Source of the DNA: Candidatus Rifleibacteriota bacterium
GTDB taxonomy: Bacteria; Muiribacteriota; Ozemobacteria; Ozemobacterales; Ozemobacteraceae
Length of the DNA: 64,000 nt
Assembly (NCBI GenBank): GCA_015233155.1
Contig: JADFYG010000009.1
Coordinates: 46,992-110,991 of the forward strand
Reading direction: 5' to 3'
The first letter of the stretch is position 1; each line of letters opens with the position of its first letter. The notes below the pieces were generated by a model, which was given only the letters and a program-made list of their open reading frames with translations, was not told where the DNA came from and did not search any database. The position numbers and the translations under genes are program-made. Below are positions 43,048 through 53,282 of the stretch, piece after piece.

Positions 43048-43916
43048 GAGTAGTGAACCTTCTTCTCCAGATACAGCTTGTTGAACAACGTGACGCCGAA
43101 AATCATGATGAACAGAACGAATGCAATAGCCAGAGCGTATCCGAATTCAAATTTCTCAAAAGCCTTCTGGTACAAGTAATAAACAATAACCATAGTGCTC
43201 TTGAGAGGTCCGCCGCGCGGGGTCATCATGTAAACCTGAGAAAAGACCTGAAAACTCCCGATGACCGACATTACGAAAACAAAGAAGGTCGTCGGCGAAA
43301 GCAGCGGCCACGTAATATGTCGAAACTGCTGTAACCGCGTGGCCCCGTCGATGCGCGCCGCTTCATAAAGATGCTTCGGAATATTCTGCAAACCAGCCAG
43401 AAAAATGATCACGTTGTATCCCAGGCCTTTCCAGACACTCATCAGAATGATGCATGGCATGGCCCAGAATGGATCCTGGAGCCACTTTTGCGGCGGAATG
43501 CTCATTATCACCAGAAGCTTGTTCAAAAGACCGTAGTCCGGATGGTAGATGAAGTTCCAGACTATGGCGACCGCATTTATCGATGTGATGACCGGAATGA
43601 AGTAGATCGTACGATAGATGCCTATACCGGAAATGGGATTATTCAGCAGCAATGCGACGGACAATGCGGCGCCGATCGATAGAGGCACCGTGACCATCGC
43701 ATAATACAGAGTGTTCCATAATGACTTGTAAAACATCGGATCATCGAACAGGCGGCTGAAATTTTCAACACCCACCCATTCCGGGCTGCCGATCAGATCC
43801 CAGCGATAGAAGCTTATCGCGAGTGAATAAAAGATCGGTGCGACCTGAAAGCAGAACATTATCACGAATACCGGTACAAAATACCAGTATGCGCTCCAAT
43901 CTGATCTCTTATTCAT
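43044..43916 (-). CDS. Sugar ABC transporter permease (MalF/UgpA type)
   Basis: 290 residues with six membrane segments, starting WYFVPVFVIMFCFQVAPIFY-like after a short cytoplasmic head. The EAA loop reads LYEAARIDGATRLQQFRHIT. It forms the inner-membrane channel with the MalG-type partner. It is the first gene of the importer run, which continues through the binding protein into nrnA. The stop overlaps the next start (ATGA). Confidence 0.93.
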   Translation of the reverse strand: MNKRSDWSAYWYFVPVFVIMFCFQVAPIFYSLAISFYRWDLIGSPEWVGVENFSRLFDDPMFYKSLWNTLYYAMVTVPLSIGAALSVALLLNNPISGIGIYRTIYFIPVITSINAVAIVWNFIYHPDYGLLNKLLVIMSIPPQKWLQDPFWAMPCIILMSVWKGLGYNVIIFLAGLQNIPKHLYEAARIDGATRLQQFRHITWPLLSPTTFFVFVMSVIGSFQVFSQVYMMTPRGGPLKSTMVIVYYLYQKAFEKFEFGYALAIAFVLFIMIFGVTLFNKLYLEKKVHYS

Positions 43917-43991
43917 GATTCCCTGTTAAATACAGATTTCAACGTTATTCACACACCGAACAATGTATTCTAAAAATATTTGATGTTCAAT

Positions 43992-44020
43992 GTAGGGGCG
44001 GGTTTCAAACCCGCCCCTAC
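43992..44020. repeat. Dispersed palindrome, copy 3, longest arms
   Basis: GTAGGGGCGGGTTT (43992-44005), C, AAACCCGCCCCTAC (44007-44020): perfect 14-bp arms around one base. It lies between the stop of the duplicated-domain gene (44031) and the start of the permease gene (43916). Confidence 0.85.
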
Positions 44021-44030
44021 GCCCCATTAT

Positions 44031-45725
44031 TCAATGCGCAGTCAGAGCAGGCACGCCACCAGCGGTCTTCCCAAGGAGCCATGTTACCAGGTTGTCGTAG
44101 AAAAGAGGAGTCTCATGTGTAAACGGCGCCGGACCCGGCTTCGCCATGTTGATGTCGCTGTCCGGATACTGATAGTCCGTAAAATTTGAACAACCCGACA
44201 CGACTAATATGCCGTTCGCGAGCTTTTCAGTTGCGATGATGGGAATGCGGGGCAACGCGCCCTGCTTGTATAAGACAGACTTGTTCGGATTGTTCTTGTC
44301 CCCGGATTTGTTCAATGTATCGTCATCGCCCTGTACTAGCACGTCGACACCTGACTTCTCGTCAATCAAACCCTTGTCGCGGGTGATGAGCGAACAAGTG
44401 CCCCATGTGATGACGGTTTTCACGCCGGCAGTGACAGGATGGCCGGCTTTGAGTTCGTGAGCAAGCACACCCCACGGCTTATTGGTCTTGTTGGTTTGAT
44501 CCCAGACCTGATCATCGTTAAGACGCATGACCGAACCACATTTGGCAAGAAGAGCATTCACGACCTCACGGCCCTGAAGGTCGGCTGAATCCCAGTCGCC
44601 GGAAAGGAACAGGCGGCCGCCGGCCAGCATCCAGTCACTGATAGCTGTCATCTCGTTGTCCAGCAGAGGCATGGATGGATCGGGCAGCATAACCACCGTA
44701 AAACGAGCAAGGGTTTCCGGCGTAATGAGGTTCATGTTGTAAAAAAGCTTGATACCGAGCTTGTCCATGTGACGCTCGAATGTCTTCATCTTGTCGGAAG
44801 CGGCGTTCCCGTGGGCGGCGTCAATCAACACATTCACGGATTTATCTTCAGCTTTCGCCTCGGCGGCCATTCTGACGACGCGTGATGGAATGCGTATCGT
44901 CGGAGTTCCGCCTACAACCCAGGTCATGGCATTATAGGCAAGCTGAGGATGAGAATATGCAAAACTGTCATAAGAATCGTGAAGCATCCCACCGCTTCCA
45001 GTGCCATCATCGAACGGAGAACTGTCCCCTATCGCTACTACACGGCCTTTTCCGGCTTCGGACGCAACTACAAACGGTCCCTTGTTGCGGCGGCTGTCGA
45101 TAAGACTGACTGCTTTCGCTTCGGTGCTCTGCAAAATCGTTATTGTAGATGCAGCCCAGGCACCAATGGCACGAATTCCGAACATAACCGGATGGTCGCG
45201 ATTGGATGCCCCTGAGAGCGGAGCTTCGTAAAAAAAGTCACCCTTGAACTCAAAGCCGAAATGCGGACAAAATGTATTGAAGGCTTTAACGGCATCCCAA
45301 CCATCACCGTCGCGATCAGCGCCACCGTGGTCGGCGATCAGAAACGCGCCGCCGCCGTTCTGCACCCAGGCAACGATGGCCGTCTGTTCTTCAGGGGTGT
45401 ATGGGTTATTCGGCTCCGCGAGGATGATCCCGCGGTATTTCGAGAGCAATTCAGGAGTCAAACGGCCATTCGCGGAGACGGCCTTAAGAGAATCGAGCGC
45501 GAATCCATGCGCCTTTAACATATCGGCGACATCTGAATACGCACCTGTCATTATCCAGTCGGCATTTCCGGCAGTCTGCCCGTGAGTGTCATCATATAGA
45601 ACCGAGATCGCGGCGTTACCTGCAGGACCCGCCGAACTCACATCGCGGGCTGCAAAAACAGTTCCTGATGTAACAACCAGAATAAACGCCAAAAACAGTA
45701 CATAGGTGCGTCGCATCGTCATCAT
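44031..45725 (-). CDS. Secreted protein of two related GATase-like (DUF4350-type) halves
   Basis: ATG 45725 has AGGAGG ten bases upstream and lies after a good promoter, so the longer frame from 45797 is rejected. 564 residues with a signal peptide ending VFAA. Two halves share the order: VLYDDTHGQTAG / VLIDAAHGNAAS; GAYSDVADMLKAHGFALD / KTFERHMDKLGIKLFYNMN; RGIILAEPNNPYTPEEQTAI / FTVVMLPDPSMPLLDNEMTA; GGGAFLIADHGGADRDGDGW / GGRLFLSGDWDSADLQ. This is a glutamine-amidotransferase-like alpha/beta fold as in DUF4350 proteins, but no Cys nucleophile is evident. It may bind sugar or polymer in the periplasm. Confidence 0.72.
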   Translation of the reverse strand: MMTMRRTYVLFLAFILVVTSGTVFAARDVSSAGPAGNAAISVLYDDTHGQTAGNADWIMTGAYSDVADMLKAHGFALDSLKAVSANGRLTPELLSKYRGIILAEPNNPYTPEEQTAIVAWVQNGGGAFLIADHGGADRDGDGWDAVKAFNTFCPHFGFEFKGDFFYEAPLSGASNRDHPVMFGIRAIGAWAASTITILQSTEAKAVSLIDSRRNKGPFVVASEAGKGRVVAIGDSSPFDDGTGSGGMLHDSYDSFAYSHPQLAYNAMTWVVGGTPTIRIPSRVVRMAAEAKAEDKSVNVLIDAAHGNAASDKMKTFERHMDKLGIKLFYNMNLITPETLARFTVVMLPDPSMPLLDNEMTAISDWMLAGGRLFLSGDWDSADLQGREVVNALLAKCGSVMRLNDDQVWDQTNKTNKPWGVLAHELKAGHPVTAGVKTVITWGTCSLITRDKGLIDEKSGVDVLVQGDDDTLNKSGDKNNPNKSVLYKQGALPRIPIIATEKLANGILVVSGCSNFTDYQYPDSDINMAKPGPAPFTHETPLFYDNLVTWLLGKTAGGVPALTAH

Positions 45726-46040
45726 TCTATTTCTTCCTCCTGCCAGGTTACCCGGAATAACATGAAGTAAGTAGTATACGTGAAACCCCACCGCCATTCA
45801 ACCGCGGATTTCGTTTCCAATGCTTTCTGTTAAAGGCGTGTGGCGCATTCTGCAGGCGGTTCACACACATAACTATTCGACGGCCCCGGCAAACTGGTTA
45901 AATCGATGACACACGACCAGTTTTCCGGATGGAGATTCCCATCAAATCAGTCGTGCGTCCCCTGCTTGATTACGCGGCGCGCTCAGTTGCAACCGCACTA
46001 CCAGACAAGAATTAAACGGTCCGGCAGTGCGAAAGGCTGA
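45726..46040. other. Gene-free stretch between the duplicated-domain gene and atpC
   Basis: This 315-base gap contains the promoter at 45773-45801. The atp operon ends at 46041, but I see only a weak imperfect hairpin (GCACTGCC with GGTAGTGC on the minus strand, about 45998-46032) that could stop its transcript. No conserved peptide and no RNA gene recognised. Confidence 0.6.
45773..45801 (-). promoter_or_regulatory. Promoter of the duplicated-domain gene
   Basis: On the minus strand TTGAAT (45801-45796) and TATACT (45778-45773) are separated by exactly 17 bases. Expected start of transcription is near 45766, about 40 bases before ATG 45725. Confidence 0.7.
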
Positions 46041-46510
46041 TCAGTGAGAGCGCAGTTGTACCAGTTTGCGAGCCATCAGGGCTCTGGCCATTTCCACTCG
46101 CGCCACATCGCTCGGGAATTCAGGTGGTCGCACCAGAACTTTCTTTGCACGCTCGAAGGCCGCAACATCTTCTGCTATATCAGCAGGTCCGACCAGGTGA
46201 TCGGCGAGAATAGTGGCATGGTCACCCATCATTTCGAAAAAACCACCTGTCACCGCAAACCATCGATGTTCGTCAAACTCATCAATAATATGCAGTAACC
46301 CAACTGTGAGTGTCGTCAAAAGAGGCACGTGACCGGCCATAACGCCCAGCGAACCGGTCTCTCCCGGAACGCTCAACATTCTGGCACGACACGTATATAA
46401 AGTGTGACCCACAGCAATCACGCACAAATCGAATGTTTTCTTCTCAGACACTGCTTTAGAAGAAAGTCCGCCTTGTTTCGGATGCTCGTGAGCGTGCGGA
46501 GTCTCACTCA

Positions 46511-46511
<1 letters not shown>
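46041..46511 (-). CDS. atpC: ATP synthase epsilon subunit
   Basis: 156 residues. The beta-sandwich is recognisable in MLSVPGETGSLGVMAGHVPL and WFAVTGGFFEMMGDHATILA, followed by the C-terminal helical hairpin (EDVAAFERAKKVL, VARVEMARALMARKL). It sits on the central stalk with gamma and can inhibit ATP hydrolysis. The N-terminus carries an extra 25 residues rich in His (PHAHEHPKQ). Last gene of the atp operon; its start touches the atpD stop. Confidence 0.93.
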
Positions 46512-47926
<1,415 letters not shown>

Positions 47927-47958
47927 TTACCTCGATGCGGGATCGGTCATCTGCCGGC

Positions 47959-48834
47959 TCAGCCGGCGAGAGCTTCGGCTCCGGCGATTACCTCGGAAAG
48001 TTCCTTGGTGATGATCGCCTGGCGCGTACGATTATATGACAGGGTGAGCTGGCTGATGATCTCGTCGGCCCGATCGGTGGCGGCGCCCATGGCAACCATG
48101 CGCGCCCCGTGCTCGGATGCGGCTGACTCGAGTAAAGCCCTCAGAAACAAGCCTTCCACATACCGTGGAATCAGGGAACCCAGAATCTTTTCCGGTGACG
48201 GATCGAACAGGATTCCACAAGATCGGCGTACCGATTTCACGGACACGAGAGTATGGTCTTCGAGCGGCAACAGTCGTCTGGAAGTAATGTGTCGCTCAAG
48301 CGCCGACACATACCCCGTGTAGACGATGTGCAACTCATCGATCAGGCCTGTAGTATAAAACTTGATTGCATTGCGTGCGGCAAGACGAACGCCATCCTGG
48401 TCCGCGGGTCCACTGAGATCGGAATGATATCCAAGGATCGGAATGTTTTTACGCCGAAAAAATTCATGCCCCTTGCGACCTATGAGGATGAGATGGCGCC
48501 CATTTTCAGGCAATTTATCCATGAACTTTACGGTGTATTTGAAGAGATCGTGATTAAAAGAGCCGCACAGACCACGATCTCCGGTAACAAGCACCACAGC
48601 GGTATTTTTTACAGGTCTGGAATCGAACAGCGGATGAATTTTGCTGTCTGCACCGGCAGCCAGACGAAGATCAGCCACAAGGTCTTCGAGTTTTTCGAGG
48701 TAGAACTTGGTTGCATTTAACCGCTCTATCGCTCTTCGCAGCTTCGCGGTGGCCACCATTTTCATGGCGCGAGTTATCTGCTGAGTACCTTTTACTCCGC
48801 CAATCTTTTTCTTGACATCGCGAATATTTGCCAT
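47959..48834 (-). CDS. atpG: ATP synthase gamma subunit
   Basis: ATG 48834 gives 291 residues starting MANIRDVKKKIGGVKGTQQI with TRAMKMVATAKLRRA, the canonical gamma N-terminus; the longer frame from 48945 overlaps atpA and is rejected. The middle has GDRGLCGSFNHDLFKY and the C-terminus ESAASEHGARMVAMGAATDR with a final coiled-coil helix. It is the rotating shaft of the enzyme. It follows atpA by 7 bases, a usual arrangement. Confidence 0.97.
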   Translation of the reverse strand: MANIRDVKKKIGGVKGTQQITRAMKMVATAKLRRAIERLNATKFYLEKLEDLVADLRLAAGADSKIHPLFDSRPVKNTAVVLVTGDRGLCGSFNHDLFKYTVKFMDKLPENGRHLILIGRKGHEFFRRKNIPILGYHSDLSGPADQDGVRLAARNAIKFYTTGLIDELHIVYTGYVSALERHITSRRLLPLEDHTLVSVKSVRRSCGILFDPSPEKILGSLIPRYVEGLFLRALLESAASEHGARMVAMGAATDRADEIISQLTLSYNRTRQAIITKELSEVIAGAEALAG

Positions 48835-48841
48835 GCGATCA

Positions 48842-50422
48842 TTACGCCTTTTTCTCGGCTGCTTTTTCAGTTTTTCCGCTGGCCTGTATCTCCGCGCTCG
48901 CCACGGCTGCCAAAGTCGGGAAGTTAATATCCATAAATTCAACAATCAGCTTGTCAAGCGCTTCTTCCAGGGGTTTATCCAGAACCTTGTTCTTCTGAAG
49001 CTTGAATCCGACTTCCGGATGCTTCTCGCGAACGTGCGCGCACAGCTCGCGCTTTAACCGGCCGACATCCTTAACCTGAATGCGGTCGGTGTACCCGCGG
49101 GTGGCAGCGTAAATTGAAATTACCTGGTCTTCTACAGTCAAAGGCTGATACTGGGCCTGCTTCAGAATTTCAACAAGGCGTTCACCACGGGCAAGCTGAG
49201 CTTGCGTGGCTTTATCCAGATCTTTGGAAAACTGTGCGAAGGCGGCCAGAGCACGAAATTGCGCCAGTTCCAGTCGCATCGGACCGGCAACCTGCTTCAT
49301 GGCCTTTATCTGCGCATTTCCGCCGACGCGGGAAACGGAGAGACCCGCATTGATAGCAGGACGAACGCCGCTGTTAAAAAGGTTTGAATCGAGAATGATC
49401 TGACCATCCGTGATCGAAATGACGTTGGTCGGAATATACGCCGACACATCACCGGCCTGCGTCTCAATAACCGGAAGAGCAGTCAGAGATCCGCCGCCGA
49501 GCTGCTCACTCAGTTTCGCCGCCCGCTCCAGAAGACGCGCATGCAGGAAAAAGATATCCGATGGATAGGCTTCGCGCCCCGGTGGGCGTCGCAGCAAAAG
49601 TGATACCTGACGATAGGCGGTCGCATGCTTGGAAAGATCGTCATAAATGCAAAGTGCATGCTTTCCACGATCGCGGAAAAACTCGCCCATCGTGCAACCG
49701 GAATACGGAGCAATAAACTGGAGCGGCGCCGGATCAGAAGCCGAAGCGGCTACAACGATAGAGTATTTCATCGCATCGTGGCGACGCAGCATCTCAACAA
49801 GCGTCGAAACTGTCGAAGCTTTCTGTCCGATGGCTACATATATGCAGATCATATCGCCGTCGCGCTGGTTAATGATAGTATCTACAGCCAGAGCCGTTTT
49901 TCCGGTCTGGCGATCGCCGATAATCAATTCACGTTGTCCGCGACCGATGGGAACCAAAGCATCAATAGCTTGAATCCCGGTTTGGAGCGGCTCTTTAACC
50001 GGCTGACGTGATACCACGTTCGGCGCAGGCGTTTCGATCGGGCGGAACGTGTCGCACACGATGGGACCTTTTCCGTCTATGGGTTCCCCGAGCGCGTTAA
50101 CAACGCGACCGAGCAACGCATCACCAACCGGGACAGACACCACTCGTCCGGTGCTCTTGACGAGATCGCCTTCTTTTATGCCCGAGTCGGAACCAAGCAG
50201 AATACAGCCGACGTTATCTTCCTCGAGGTTCAGAACATAACCTTTAACCCCGTTTGAAAAATCGACGAGCTCGCCGATCATGACCTTGGGCAGTCCGTGG
50301 ACGCGCGCAATACCGTCGCCAACCTGCAAGACGACGCCGGCTTCGTCCACCTTCATCTCGGTGGAAAAGTTCTCGATTTCCTTTTTCAGGACTGACAAAA
50401 TTTCTTCTGGTTTCATGGACAT
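48842..50422 (-). CDS. atpA: ATP synthase alpha subunit
   Basis: 526 residues. It has the P-loop [37 protein letters not shown] sequence, [40 protein letters not shown] and [20 protein letters not shown]. It provides the non-catalytic nucleotide sites of F1. The C-terminal 20 residues are Lys/Glu/Ala-rich. Start ATG 50422; about 120 bases separate it from atpH, the largest gap within the operon. Confidence 0.98.
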   Translation of the reverse strand: MSMKPEEILSVLKKEIENFSTEMKVDEAGVVLQVGDGIARVHGLPKVMIGELVDFSNGVKGYVLNLEEDNVGCILLGSDSGIKEGDLVKSTGRVVSVPVGDALLGRVVNALGEPIDGKGPIVCDTFRPIETPAPNVVSRQPVKEPLQTGIQAIDALVPIGRGQRELIIGDRQTGKTALAVDTIINQRDGDMICIYVAIGQKASTVSTLVEMLRRHDAMKYSIVVAASASDPAPLQFIAPYSGCTMGEFFRDRGKHALCIYDDLSKHATAYRQVSLLLRRPPGREAYPSDIFFLHARLLERAAKLSEQLGGGSLTALPVIETQAGDVSAYIPTNVISITDGQIILDSNLFNSGVRPAINAGLSVSRVGGNAQIKAMKQVAGPMRLELAQFRALAAFAQFSKDLDKATQAQLARGERLVEILKQAQYQPLTVEDQVISIYAATRGYTDRIQVKDVGRLKRELCAHVREKHPEVGFKLQKNKVLDKPLEEALDKLIVEFMDINFPTLAAVASAEIQASGKTEKAAEKKA

Positions 50423-50540
50423 GGCGTCACCTCGGACGGAGTAAGCATTTTCGCATTCAGTCGAATAATACTAATCATGAGATTCTGAACCTGATCGGGC
50501 TCAGAGATTTGCCGGAAATCACAACTGCTAAATAGACATT

Positions 50541-51248
50541 TCACAAACGCTTACCCGGAGCCGGTTCTTTACTTTCCGCGACAGGGGAATCAGGACTTTG
50601 CGGATACCCGGCTATCAGAGAGGATTCATCGGCAGCGGCGGCAAGCATTTCGCTGGTCAGATTGGACATACGCTCTTTCAGAAGCTTCAATCGGGTCTCT
50701 ACAGTGGCATCGAACACCTTGCCCTCATAACACAACTGCAAACCGCCGCGCAGTGACGGATTCACATGTTCATCCATTTCGATAGTACCGGATAATCGTT
50801 TGGACAGTTTACCGATGAGGGAGCTGCGTTCCTGGGCATTAAGGGGAACTGCAGTCTGAACTTGTACAAGAACGATGTTCTTCCATTTTCGGAAAAGAAC
50901 GGTTAATTCCCGGCCTATCTCATCAAGGAGATCAAACCGAAACCTCTTGATCAACAGACTGATGAAGTCGGGCACAACGCGATCTGATGCTCCCGCAAGA
51001 ACCTTTTGAGCAAAAGCGATCTTCTTTTCCTTGCTGATCAATGGATGTTTGAAAACTCCGGCAAGCTGCGCGTTCTTCCCGACGGTGTCGACGAAGACCA
51101 TAAAATCGTCGTATGCCTGTTCACAGGCGGCCGCTCCGGAAGGCTGACCGGCGGGTTTGCCGATAGCGGCACCCGCGGAAGCAGAATCCTTGAGGATCAC
51201 CTTGAAAAAGGCCTCGGCATACCGCCGGGCAAGAACACTTGTCTTCAC
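50541..51248 (-). CDS. atpH: ATP synthase delta subunit, extended
   Basis: 235 residues against about 180 for the family. The N-terminal helical domain (VLARRYAEAFFKVILKD ... FKHPLISKEKKIAFAQKVL) and the C-terminal peripheral-stalk part (VQVQTAVPLNAQERSSLIGK, NPSLRGGLQLCYEGKVFDAT) are intact. Extra length comes from a Gly/Ala/Pro insert near residues 22-42 and a Pro/Ser/Glu tail of about 30 residues. It joins the b subunit to F1. The start overlaps the atpF stop by 4 bases. Confidence 0.93.
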   Translation of the reverse strand: MKTSVLARRYAEAFFKVILKDSASAGAAIGKPAGQPSGAAACEQAYDDFMVFVDTVGKNAQLAGVFKHPLISKEKKIAFAQKVLAGASDRVVPDFISLLIKRFRFDLLDEIGRELTVLFRKWKNIVLVQVQTAVPLNAQERSSLIGKLSKRLSGTIEMDEHVNPSLRGGLQLCYEGKVFDATVETRLKLLKERMSNLTSEMLAAAADESSLIAGYPQSPDSPVAESKEPAPGKRL

Positions 51249-51880
51249 TGAGATTTCTCCAGGCCTTCGATGGCTTTATGAATCATCTCATGATGCGCCT
51301 CGTCATCAAGCGACTTTTCGATCACTCGCTCGGCGACGGCCAGTGACAATCGCACCACCTCTTCGCGCATTTCGGCCCAGGCCTTCTTGCGCTCAATGAT
51401 GATGTCCTTGTGTGCTTTTTCGAGAAGCTCCGCTGAACGGGACTTCGCCACTGTGAGGATCTCCTCGCGCGCATTCTGAGCCTCACTGATTGCCTTTTGC
51501 TTCAACTGATATGACTCCTGTTCGACCGCCGCTATCTTGTTCTGATATTCGGCTTTGAACTCACTTCCCTTGGCGTTTTCCGCTTCAGCAGCGGCAAGCG
51601 TATCGGCAATCTTGCGTCGCCGGTCTTCGAGGATAGTTCTTACCGGTACATACAGGAATTTCTGAAGCAGAAACAACAATACAAAGAAGTTGATCAGCTG
51701 AGATAGAATAATGAACTTGTCGAAATCGAACATGCCGGCATGAGGCTCGTGCGCGTCTCCATGTGCAGATTCCGCGGCCACTTGCGGGGCATCCGCACCG
51801 CCAGCGGCAGACACCGGCGCAACAAATAAGACGACTACCGACAGAACAAGGCACAGCAGAATCAGTCGAACATTCCGCAT
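51245..51880 (-). CDS. atpF: ATP synthase b subunit with a signal-peptide-like N-terminus
   Basis: ATG 51880 follows AAGGAG and gives 211 residues. The first 26 residues (MRNVRLILLCLVLSVVVLFV, then APVSAA) look like a cleavable signal peptide. A Gly/Ala/His linker follows, then the expected b-subunit membrane helix (FIILSQLINFFVLLFLLQKF), the VRTILEDRRRKIADTL turn and a long Ala/Glu/Lys coiled coil to residue 200. It is the peripheral stalk. An extension this long is not the common form. Confidence 0.93.
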   Translation of the reverse strand: MRNVRLILLCLVLSVVVLFVAPVSAAGGADAPQVAAESAHGDAHEPHAGMFDFDKFIILSQLINFFVLLFLLQKFLYVPVRTILEDRRRKIADTLAAAEAENAKGSEFKAEYQNKIAAVEQESYQLKQKAISEAQNAREEILTVAKSRSAELLEKAHKDIIIERKKAWAEMREEVVRLSLAVAERVIEKSLDDEAHHEMIHKAIEGLEKSQ

Positions 51881-51933
51881 GGGCGCTCCTTGTGATGAAA
51901 CCACGGAGCGATTAAGCCCCGGGGCGTTCCCGT

Positions 51934-52182
51934 TTACCATTTGACGAACAGCAGAATCAGCGAAACGAGCAGGCAATAGATGCCCAGCGACTCGATCATG
52001 GCCAAACCAATGATCATCGTCATTCGCAACTCACCGAGCAGTTCAGGCTGCCGGGCCATGCTTTCGCAGGCCGAACCGACGGCTCGTCCCTGGGCGAGAG
52101 CTGCACCCGCACTGCCAATGGCGATACATATCGCCGCGGAAAAAGCCATTACCATGTGTATAAGTGTTGCAGAATCGGGCAT
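51934..52182 (-). CDS. atpE: ATP synthase c subunit with Na+-type ligand residues
   Basis: 82 residues, two membrane helices joined by the polar loop ESMARQPELLGEL. Helix 1 has Gln31 (ALAQGRAVG); helix 2 has Glu64-Ser65 and Tyr69 (AMIESLGIY). In the Na+ ATP synthase of Ilyobacter tartaricus the corresponding ligands are Gln32, Glu65, Ser66 and Tyr70; Thr67 there is Leu66 here. Typical H+ c rings lack the Gln plus Glu-Ser combination. The subunit forms the rotor ring that carries the coupling ion. Confidence 0.95.
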   Translation of the reverse strand: MPDSATLIHMVMAFSAAICIAIGSAGAALAQGRAVGSACESMARQPELLGELRMTMIIGLAMIESLGIYCLLVSLILLFVKW

Positions 52183-52207
52183 GTAAAATTCCTCCTTGCG
52201 GATCTAA

Positions 52208-52885
52208 TCAGTGTTCGTCGGAACCGACCGCACCCTTGATGTAAATACAAGAGAGCGTCGTAAAAACCAAAGCCTGGATTAAACCTGTAAAAATCTGAAG
52301 ACACAGCATTGGAACCGGCACCAGTAACGGGAAAATCGCAACCGAGAGAACTATCACAACGACATCTTCACCAAAGATATTGCCAAAGAGACGGAATGTT
52401 AAACTCATTGGCCGGGCTAATTCGCCAATGATGTGTATGGGAAGCATCAGCGGTCCCATCCAGAATGGTTCACCCCAGAAATGCTTCAGGTAACCAATTC
52501 CGTGGTGTTTGAAACCTATATAATGTGTCAGGAAAAAAATGATCAACGCCAGAGTAAGGCAGTTCGGAAATAAGCTGGTGGGCGATTTCAGACCAGGTAT
52601 GACACCGGCCAGGTTAGCGCACAGAATATACAGAAAAATAGTCGTGAAAAAAGGAGTGAACTCATCCGCGTGCTTTTCGCCAATGATGCCACCGATGAAC
52701 GTAGCAAGCGATTCGTAAACCCACTCAAGTACGTTCTGAAGCGGCGATGGAACCAGCGAAAGATTGCGCGTGCCAAGCCAGACAATTGCCACGAAAACAC
52801 CTGTCAGGAACCATGGCACCACAATTCCCGGTGATACATGAATGAAACTGAAAAAGTAGAAAAACTTGGCTTCAAGTTCTTCCAT
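52208..52885 (-). CDS. atpB: ATP synthase a subunit
   Basis: 225 residues, five or six membrane helices. The conserved helix with the essential Arg is ELARPMSLTFRLFGNIFGED, and the C-terminal helix is LQIFTGLIQALVFTTLSCIY. It forms the ion half-channels beside the c ring. Length is near the short end of the family. Its start overlaps the AtpI-like gene by 14 bases. Confidence 0.97.
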   Translation of the reverse strand: MEELEAKFFYFFSFIHVSPGIVVPWFLTGVFVAIVWLGTRNLSLVPSPLQNVLEWVYESLATFIGGIIGEKHADEFTPFFTTIFLYILCANLAGVIPGLKSPTSLFPNCLTLALIIFFLTHYIGFKHHGIGYLKHFWGEPFWMGPLMLPIHIIGELARPMSLTFRLFGNIFGEDVVVIVLSVAIFPLLVPVPMLCLQIFTGLIQALVFTTLSCIYIKGAVGSDEH

Positions 52886-53282
52886 GTGGCCCTCCGGAGT
52901 TCTTCCTTACCATCGATTTCATGATAGCTGCCGCAATCCCTACCTGGCTGAGCAGGAGACCAACAAGTACCTGCACAATGTCAACCAGCTTGAAAAAATG
53001 TATTCCAAGAACAATAAGAAACAAAACCAACATCTTTAAAGTCGACAACAGCATCGCTGCTCCACCCGCCAGTCCGCTGCCAACGCCAATATTGGAAACC
53101 GTCACCGCCAGCAGGTGGAAGCTTCCGAGGCCGAGCAGGAGGCCCACCAATCCGCCCCACCAGAGGTCACGCCAGCCAACAATTCCAACAATCAGAACGA
53201 GACCACCCAAAACGCCCGTCACAATCAATACATGGCGTTCAAGCTCATGAATCTGGCTATTTATCGCCTCCGCTGGTGTCAT
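52872..53282 (-). CDS. atpI: ATP synthase assembly protein AtpI (UncI-like)
   Basis: 136 residues from ATG 53282 (an ATG at 53297 would add 5). It overlaps the atpZ 3' end by 26 bases in another frame. Four hydrophobic segments (VLIVTGVLGGLVLIVGIVGW, LWWGGLVGLLLGLGSFHLLA, LKMLVLFLIVLGIHFF, IVQVLVGLLLSQVGIAAAIM) give the usual UncI topology. Family members help assemble the c ring. Sequence is weakly conserved in this family, so the call rests mainly on topology and position between atpZ and atpB. Confidence 0.82.
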   Translation of the reverse strand: MTPAEAINSQIHELERHVLIVTGVLGGLVLIVGIVGWRDLWWGGLVGLLLGLGSFHLLAVTVSNIGVGSGLAGGAAMLLSTLKMLVLFLIVLGIHFFKLVDIVQVLVGLLLSQVGIAAAIMKSMVRKNSGGPHGRT

